Origin: Parastagonospora avenae f. sp. tritici 18332-5
Lineage: Eukaryota; Ascomycota; Dothideomycetes; Pleosporales; Phaeosphaeriaceae
Reading direction: 5' to 3'
Length of the DNA: 64,000 nt
Assembly (NCBI GenBank): GCA_022559985.1
Contig: JAFJTR010000098.1
Span: 41,161 to 105,160, forward strand
Shown here: piece by piece, positions 57,755 to 64,000 of the stretch
Position numbering within the stretch: position 1 is the first letter of the stretch
Layout: each line of letters begins with the position of its first letter
The notes under the pieces: model-generated
Told to the model about the DNA's origin: nothing
Databases searched by the model: none
What the model saw: only the letters and a program-made list of their open reading frames with translations
Made by a program: the position numbers and the translations under genes

Positions 57755-58871
57755 ATGCAATTCGTGCTCTTCCTCGTCCTCGCCGCGCTTACGATCACTG
57801 TGGCCCAAGGCACCGTCAGGCCTATTGACTTCACGGCAGTCGCACCTTGCGCAGTGCGGTGTCCTGTTCTTGTAGTGGCGCAAGAGCACTGTATGGGCCC
57901 AATCTCGCCTGTCTCTGACCAGAAGGCTTACGACACTTGCTTCTGGGACTATCTGCAACTCGAGGACCTGCGCAACAACGTCGATGTCTGCTCCAAACAC
58001 TGCGACACTCATGAGCAAAATCAAATCTATACCCTGTTCATCTGGCGCTGCCGTGAATCCCTGTACACGTCACTTACATTGCCTGCTCCTTCGACTCAGG
58101 ACACACTTCCCTCTACAGTTCTTGAGTCAGCTCCATCTACGTCATCGATGAACCCGTGTCGGTAGGCATCACAAGTGCCGCTACACTTACCTCGTCCTTG
58201 CAGTCAGCTGCTACATCGTCATTAGCTTTGGAGCCGATCTCGACTTCTAATTCGTCGCCGGTTACTTCGACCTTTACCTCATCTTGGCCGCTTACTTCAA
58301 CCTCAACTTCCTCTTTCCTGGTGACATCAGGCTTTACCCCCTCCTCGGCGCTCTCGTAGACCCCGCCCTCTTCAAAGCTCGCTTCAACGTCTACCTCTTC
58401 TTTGCCGCCTTTCAAGGTATCAACGACTTCTTTGGTGGCAATTCAGCCAACACCGCCTCAAATTCTTCACCGCCAAAAGACCATGGAGCTTGGCTCCATG
58501 GTAACTGGAAATACCTGGTGGCTGCTGGCGTTTGTTTTGTCCTGGCCATGATAATCATCCTCGTCACTGCGATTTGCCTTCACTATCACAACAAGAAGGC
58601 CAAGGCGCACCGCGATGAAAGCAATGGGGTCTACCTGCTCGGCCCACTTCCCGGCTTGGCCAGCCAATCACGTAGCAGTGAGCACGCACATGGACCCACC
58701 TTGCCGGCATCTCCATTCGCGTGGAACTACCAGGACACTTCTGGGCCGACGCTGAAGGAGCACGCACGGCAGGAGCAGGAGAGAGAAGCGGCGTTTCGCG
58801 CGAGAAGGGAGACAGGTATTGTGCATCCCTGGAGGCTGCCAAGGCAGCAAGGAAGGTTGGATGATGAGTGA
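57755..58871 (+). CDS. CFEM-like surface protein with Ser/Thr stalk and one membrane helix, frame-disrupted
   Basis: From the ATG at 57755: a signal peptide (MQFVLFLVLAALTITVAQG), then a seven-cysteine region (APCAVRC, EHC, DTC, VCSKHC, WRC) that resembles CFEM but lacks one cysteine of the CxC pair. Then comes a long Ser/Thr-rich stalk (TSSWPLTSTSTSSFLVTSGF), a membrane helix (YLVAAGVCFVLAMIIILVTA) and a 90-residue cytosolic tail ending at 58871. These parts are in three frames: one shift between 58125 and 58165, a TAG at 58358-58360 inside the stalk frame, and another shift near 58420-58440. Short introns could explain some breaks but none fits well. It is either decayed or affected by indel errors. 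Confidence 0.5.
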
Positions 58872-59149
58872 TGTGTTGGGCTGGATGGTGTTGGTGACTT
58901 GTGGGCTGGTGATGGTGATGGTGGTGGAGATTGAGGATAGACAGGAGGAGGCTAATCCCGTGGCTGGATCGGCCCCGCTGTGCCGCAAGCCAGCACGACC
59001 ATGGTACGCATGGACTAGTGCAATTAGTTAAACGGTATCGCAGCACTGCACTATCATGTGATAACCCCATGTTGCTCCTCACATCGAACAATAGTGATTT
59101 CTTTGCCATCCTAGAAGCTTGAATTCCACATCTGATACGAGAAGTCACG

Positions 59150-61198
59150 ATGCGCTGGAATCTCAAGTCTGTCTTGAGGTCCTCAACTCCTAGGTCAACC
59201 TCCCCGACAGATTCGGGCAGTACCTTGTACTCCACTACCACGCCATCGACCACCTCGCTGTTCACGAATGATCAGTTCCCATTTCCGACGAACCCCTCTC
59301 GCCTCAAAAAGGCTCGACACAACAATCATCCTCAGTATCTGCCCAGGCCTGACGCCAGCGTTCGAGATGTTCAGTACTTCTTATATACCTTGCTTACCAG
59401 CAAGGCACATGAGTGCGCAAAGAAGTATCCAGAATGGGTACTTGAGACGTGTATGGGCTGGACTGGTGACGGTCAACAGTTGCGAAGCTGTACCGAAGAG
59501 CAGCTAGCAACTCTCTGTCCTTACCAAGCTATTGTCAGTGGCATAGATTCGCCAAAGCACCGACCTGGCGCCTTTGTTCCTATCCCCGCAAGACACATGA
59601 TCGGGCAAGTTATCGCACGGTATGTGGCGGAGAAGAAGTCGAGAGAGAAGCAGATTGAGGATGTGCATAGCCGTTTGGAAGAAGAGAGAAGGCGCCCGTC
59701 TATCGCGACAGGGCCATACCCAGGCTATGAGTCGATGCAAGACCCATCTTTGCGTCGATCAGCCTCCCAAGTCTCGCGGCGATCACGAGCTCAACCCCTA
59801 ATCCCACGCGCAAGCCTCGAGCAACAACCCGTTGTTGGCTTCGGCCCCGTGGTGTGGACGGAACAGGCTGTGCCTATGACAGGTGCCTGTGTCCCGTCTT
59901 CGACGACGATACCAGCACACATGTTCTCGGGGCCTTATATATCAGGCGCCTTGAACGGTGTCTCCTATGAGCAACTTCTATCCAGCCCTATCTCTTCTCA
60001 AACCTCTGCTGCACCATACGACGACATGTCGAGCCTCCCAAGTCAGTCCAGCGGGCGATCCCCCAGGGCACAGCACCAGTCGCTACAGCGCAGGCCCAGT
60101 GTTCACTCCGGCCACGAGCCTCCCACGGAGTTTATTGAATTGGACATGGCAGATACAAGAACCACCCACCCCGGCCGCCCGCAAAGATATGCTCCTCGGC
60201 GACCATCAGGTCTTCGCGCGTCCAGCACAACTGATAACACTAAGGCTGGGACTCCATGCAACACTGTACCCTTACGCAAAGGACAATCCGTCGATTTCGT
60301 TGATTCAAACTCCAATGTAGCTCCTCCAAGCCGGCCGCTTGGCTCTGTTCGTAGAAGGAGCTCACTGGCAGCGTCCAGGCTTGCTGGTGAAACGATTCCA
60401 GAGGCCATCGATGAGCACGCCGATATTCCTAGGCACAACAATGGTGCTCAGAAGACGACGCGACATGATAGCGGCGTCGAAAACGGTCCGTACGGCAATA
60501 CGTCTTTTAGCAGCAGTTCCCCTGCGTTTCTGACAAATGCATCTCCCAACTCACGCGAGACCTCGTCACCGGGCCCAAAGCTGTCACGCTCAAATGATAC
60601 TACTGGACCAGGAAAACAGCACCATGCGTGGTCAGCCCCTCGATCACAGAATACACTCCCTGTGGCCAATCAAATGTTGCGGTCCGTATCCTTTAACTTG
60701 GGACAGGATTCAGATCGGCCTGTTGTGGGATTCTCACAGCCTCTGTTCCAAGGCAGCAAGCCAAAAAGTCTTGACGAAACCAGAGCTCCTAATACAAGTC
60801 AAGACCAAGGAGATGATGCAAGAGAAAAAGACCCGTCAGAACAATATCTAGCTGTAGAAGCAGAGTTTCAGAGGCTGAAGAAATTGCGTGATGAGGCAGT
60901 CACGCATCTCCCAACTCCGCCACCAGGGCCGTGCTTACGGAAAGCACAAAGCGACAAGACTCTATATAGTTCTCTGGACCCCATGCAAGGCATACCCACT
61001 GGACACAAGCCTTGGCAGTACAAGCCAGCTCCATCTCAACACCCGCCAAAGCCAGAAGCCTCGCCTCGGAACCCAACATCTCAGTCGCCCAGCCAAACGC
61101 TCATGGAAGCCTTGGAGGAGAATCAAGTACGCTTGACGATGTCGTCTAGGATGCAGGAGGCTCAGAGACGGAGGCATGCTGATGCGATGGCGAGCTGA
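59150..61198 (+). CDS. Large low-complexity hypothetical protein, 682 residues
   Basis: Single exon. After a Ser/Thr-rich start (MRWNLKSVLRSSTPRSTSPT), a short conserved-looking domain spans about 65-175: DVQYFLYTLLTSKAHECAKK, YPEWVLETCMGWTGDGQQLR, RPGAFVPIPARHMIGQVIAR. The next 400 residues are disordered, rich in Ser, Pro, Arg and Gln, with several RRxS-type phosphorylation-like sites (RRRSS, LRRSAS, QRRPS). A coiled coil (AVEAEFQRLKKLRDEAV) and a charged C-terminal helix (NQVRLTMSSRMQEAQRRRHA) close the chain. No signal peptide or membrane segment. No family recognised. Confidence 0.7.
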   Translation: MRWNLKSVLRSSTPRSTSPTDSGSTLYSTTTPSTTSLFTNDQFPFPTNPSRLKKARHNNHPQYLPRPDASVRDVQYFLYTLLTSKAHECAKKYPEWVLETCMGWTGDGQQLRSCTEEQLATLCPYQAIVSGIDSPKHRPGAFVPIPARHMIGQVIARYVAEKKSREKQIEDVHSRLEEERRRPSIATGPYPGYESMQDPSLRRSASQVSRRSRAQPLIPRASLEQQPVVGFGPVVWTEQAVPMTGACVPSSTTIPAHMFSGPYISGALNGVSYEQLLSSPISSQTSAAPYDDMSSLPSQSSGRSPRAQHQSLQRRPSVHSGHEPPTEFIELDMADTRTTHPGRPQRYAPRRPSGLRASSTTDNTKAGTPCNTVPLRKGQSVDFVDSNSNVAPPSRPLGSVRRRSSLAASRLAGETIPEAIDEHADIPRHNNGAQKTTRHDSGVENGPYGNTSFSSSSPAFLTNASPNSRETSSPGPKLSRSNDTTGPGKQHHAWSAPRSQNTLPVANQMLRSVSFNLGQDSDRPVVGFSQPLFQGSKPKSLDETRAPNTSQDQGDDAREKDPSEQYLAVEAEFQRLKKLRDEAVTHLPTPPPGPCLRKAQSDKTLYSSLDPMQGIPTGHKPWQYKPAPSQHPPKPEASPRNPTSQSPSQTLMEALEENQVRLTMSSRMQEAQRRRHADAMAS

Positions 61199-61378
61199 TC
61201 TATTAGTTGCATGGTACCTAGGTAGTGTGTCCTGAATGTCCTCGATATCGTTTCAGCTTTGAGATATGTTTCAAATCCTCACAGACGTCATCTAGCTCTA
61301 ATCGTTGGCTCTCCAATCTCGCCTTTCAATATCGCGTATAATTTCAGGAATACAACTCCATCGACACAGGAGATGATA

Positions 61379-62383
61379 ATGCGGACATTCGGCTCAGAGG
61401 AGTGGTAGCGCATTGATGATGATTTGCGCAACACCATCGTCTCCACCATCAACGCCTTTGACTTTGAGTCCACGGCGGTCAAGGTGGCTGAAAACGCGGC
61501 AGAAGCCTTCAGCGCAATCAAAGAGCACTTCAAGTTTTGCCTCGCGAAGGCGCGCATGACGGGTTACGGCGACTTCCACGCTCTCAACGCCGCCAACTTC
61601 AAATCCGCCGAGGCCTTCATCACCTGCTTCATGACCCAGCTCGCCGCCATGGAGAAAGAGGGCTTCAGGACTGTGCCTCTGGAGATGGTTCTGGGATTCC
61701 TCATTGCCCTCGACCCCGTACTACCGGTCTGCTGCCGCCGCCGTCGCGCAGAGATCTATAACGACCTTCCCGTCTCGCCCGACACCACGGTCGCAGACCT
61801 CCTCCAGGACGCCGACATCGACGAAGCTTTCAGCAGCTCATACGCCGTGTTTGCCCGTGCACGCAAACTCAAGGGACGCGCTGAGAATACTTAAGGCATG
61901 GCCAAGAACATCGCAATGGCCGGGCCTGTCCGCAAGGAGTGCCAATCTTCGCACAAGGGCATCGGGGAGGTTTGCTGCGCCGCTCATCCTGAGCTTGCTC
62001 CGGAGAAATGGGCGAGGAAGAACATGGGCAAGATCATTGCTTTACGCAAGTACAAGGAGGGCCAGCAGCAGAGCGGTGGCGCAACGACTCCCTCTTCGTC
62101 GATACAGGCGGAGGGCGGCCTAGAGCATGGCTCCACGGGCTTCTTTTCAGCGCTACATGCTGTCATGAGAGGCGAGTCGATGACAACTGCTTAGGCTCCC
62201 ATCAATACTAAGGCAACAGCCGATACTGAAGCTCTCACGGACCTGGACCCCGCCTCTGATGCTGAGGCTCTCATGAACCCCGAGTCGACAGCCAACACCG
62301 AGGCGCTCATGGAACAGAACCCCGCATCCGATGCTGAGTCTGAGTCAGGAGGAGGTTGCGCGCTGGGCGATATCGAGCAGTGA
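61379..62383 (+). pseudogene. Gag-like retrotransposon relic with three in-frame stops
   Basis: One frame from the ATG at 61379 to a TGA at 62381-62383 is interrupted only by TAG at 61406, TAA at 61892 and TAG at 62192. It encodes a Copia-type Gag-like core (LRNTIVSTINAFDFES, EAFSAIKEHFKFCLAKARMT, AFITCFMTQLAAMEKEGF, CCRRRRAEIYNDLPVS) and then a zinc-knuckle-like region (CQSSHKGIGEVCCAAHPELA, PEKWARK). The end is an acidic stretch with a duplicated NPxSxxxEALM-type motif. Each stop can arise from CAA or CAG by a C-to-T change at CpA, the RIP signature. No reverse transcriptase or integrase follows. Confidence 0.6.
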
Positions 62384-62464
62384 TCACTTTGCGACAAGTT
62401 TGAACGCTTCTCAAGTGATATGTATGCCAATCTAGATGAACAGGCTGGCTTCGGTATGTAGTGT

Positions 62465-63090
62465 CTAGCATAGGATATTCCCGCAACCAGGAGGATCATC
62501 CGGCTTCCCAGTAGCTCTATTATAGCTCTCAAATGTCATCATGGCCTTCCTGTCGCTTCCCAAACCTGACATCCACGTCTTCCCTGTGCCCGAAATACAT
62601 ACCTTTCCTTGCCCGTTGTTCGCGATTTTAAGTTGATGAGGATATTCAAACTCTCTATCCCCACCAGTCCCATCGACCACGCAGTACGTCTTGCCCAGTC
62701 CGGTCTTCTGACTGCCGTCAAGGCCCTTGTTACCATCCAAGAATTGCTGGAATTTTTTCTTGCATGTCGTGCGATCGATATCGTGTCTATCAGAGCTCTT
62801 GTCGTTCTGGATGGAGATTCTGTACACCCATTCGGACGTGGAGCCATCGGCGTTGTTTAATGTGATTATTGCTCTTAACAGATCGTCGTGTTTGATTCGG
62901 TGCATGCCATATCCTTCTATGTATGTATCGCATATTTTAGTGTAGCCACTGACGAATTGTTCCTGGGTCGGCAGTTTGGCGGATGGCAAGATCCCTCCCC
63001 CAAACCCGCGTCACGAGATGTCTTTTCTGATCGAATTGACACCGACGCGACGAGCCAGATGATGCTAGAGAGGTAGAGGGCTTTCCACAT
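62465..63090 (-). CDS. Small secreted orphan protein, N-terminal frame shifted
   Basis: A signal-peptide-like start at 63090 (MWKALYLSSIIWLVASVSI) is followed on the same strand, in another frame, by a 174-residue body from about 62989: LPTQEQFVSGYTKICDTYIE, GSTSEWVYRISIQNDKSSDR, CKKKFQQFLDGNKGLDGSQK, GKTYCVVDGTGGDREFEYPH, ending PPGCGNILC. The body has five cysteines and no membrane segment. No good intron joins the two parts; a TGA lies upstream of the body in its own frame. It is an orphan with effector-like features (small, secreted, cysteine-containing, beside transposons); no function can be assigned. Confidence 0.5.
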
Positions 63091-63281
63091 GATTGTTGCC
63101 GGCATTTCGCTAAGGGTGTGTCTTTTGCTGGCTTTACAGTGCAGTGAAGATCAATGAAATCAACATTCAATCGGCCAAATAAGCTCACAGGATGTTGATA
63201 GAATATTGTGAGTGTTGTACGTCGAAGAAACTACTCAGGATCGGTTCTTTGATTGAACATATAAACAAAAAATTTGGTACT

Positions 63282-64000
63282 TGTTCGTACCAATATTTGG
63301 AGTGATCGTACGAGTCACCTGATCATCACATGATCAGCCTCTGCACGCGATTTAGGGGCTAGTGCAGGAGTATATAGTCTTCCCGTACGATAGCTTCAAT
63401 CAATCAATCAATCTGCAACAACTTAAAGTTTGCAACTTGCTTCACACCGTACAATTATACTTGCTTTACCTAAGGTGAAGTTCTACTAACACTAATTAGT
63501 GGGTGATTCACTTCATCGACAAATTAGCAAGGTAAAGACGGAGTCACTCTCTGAAGAAGTCAGTCTCTGTTTCGTACGCCTCCTGAATAGAAATCACTAG
63601 GGAGGAGAAGGTCTACTACTGTATCGTACAGCATCTGAAGACGCCGAAAGACCGGTTCAGCCTGCCGTACGACACGCTATTAGACAGTGTGCAACTCACA
63701 CACTAAAAACCGACAAACCTACACATCGTACACCGAGCTACAGCGCAATGTCTCAATCAGACAAGGACTTAACACTAACAGGCCAGGACCTGTACGAACA
63801 ATACGCAAAGGAGACGAACATATCTGTACGAACACTACAAGACTCAACAAAACTAGAGGAGTGGGTTGACCACATCAACCTAGAGGATGCAACAGCCTCC
63901 TAAATGTGCTCGTACGCAGCATGTACTCTAGCAGAACTCAGGACCACCTCACTCCAAGGAAAGGACTTCCTTGAATCATTCCAAGAGGACTTCGCACAAT
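63282..64000 (+). mobile_element. LTR retrotransposon, 5' LTR and start of internal region
   Basis: 5' LTR at 63282-63491 (210 bp, TGTTCG..AACA ends) with a TATATA box near 63371. A leader of 256 bp follows, then a Gag-like frame at 63748. The element is cut by the window edge, so the 3' LTR and target-site duplicate are unseen; the 5-bp left flank is GTACT. The sense direction is inferred from the TATA box and the plus-strand frame. The superfamily cannot be fixed without pol. Confidence 0.75.
63748..64000 (+). pseudogene. Start of a Gag-like reading frame with one in-frame stop
   Basis: ATG at 63748 begins MSQSDKDLTLTGQDLYEQYA and runs 51 codons to TAA at 63901-63903; the same frame then stays open to the window edge (TSLQGKDFLESFQEDFAQ). 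The TAA is consistent with CAA changed at CpA. Function as Gag is inferred from position after the LTR. Confidence 0.45.

Noticed and set aside
1..64000. CRISPR arrays, rRNA genes or a secondary-metabolite cluster
   Set aside because: No regularly spaced repeats, no rRNA-like sequence, and no PKS, NRPS, terpene or P450 genes were seen.

Overview
The window is a stretch of filamentous ascomycete (Pezizomycotina) chromosome. Evidence: many short introns of about 45-60 nt with GT..AG ends and CTRAC-type branch sites, dense genes on both strands, fungal Zn2Cys6 regulators, a fungal TPS3-type trehalose subunit, and transition mutations that all fit repeat-induced point mutation (RIP, CpA to TpA). 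The gene repertoire and the long hairpin-bearing introns fit Dothideomycetes best; that placement is an inference. Exon coordinates were read by hand from splice signals and reading frames; no alignment was run.

Layout. 1-13 kb is mostly housekeeping: a partial NAD-dependent epimerase, NAT9-like acetyltransferase, Arp2/3 subunit ARPC1, mitoribosomal protein mS41, a broken APH/AIM9-type phosphotransferase, ATP11, and a BAR-PH-ArfGAP protein. 13.3-15.7 kb is eIF3b. 16.6-27.3 kb holds three consecutive regulators with cysteine-cluster DNA-binding motifs. 27.5-28.4 kb has a 210-bp solo LTR and a small two-exon gene. 30-40 kb holds a Mug190/tricalbin-like C2 protein, two small hypotheticals (one a membrane protein) and the TPS3-type trehalose synthase subunit. 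40-48 kb holds small hypotheticals, a glycosylated membrane protein, a pair of diverged paralogues and a secreted PLC-like phosphodiesterase. 48.6-50.4 kb is a mitochondrial Mtf2-like protein.

50.9-57.7 kb is poor in intact genes and rich in decayed repeats and gene fossils. 57.7-61.2 kb has a disrupted CFEM-like surface protein and a large low-complexity hypothetical. 61.3-64 kb is a transposon-associated end: a Gag-like relic with in-frame stops, a cysteine-containing secreted orphan protein with a shifted N terminus, and the 5' LTR and start of a retrotransposon.

Most notable: (i) one Zn2Cys6 gene (24457-27329) has three unusually long introns carrying related imperfect hairpins, like introner-like elements; (ii) the two 210-bp LTR copies, in inverted orientation 35.5 kb apart, differ at three sites and all three are CpA/TpA changes; (iii) several non-core genes are frameshifted while the conserved genes are intact.
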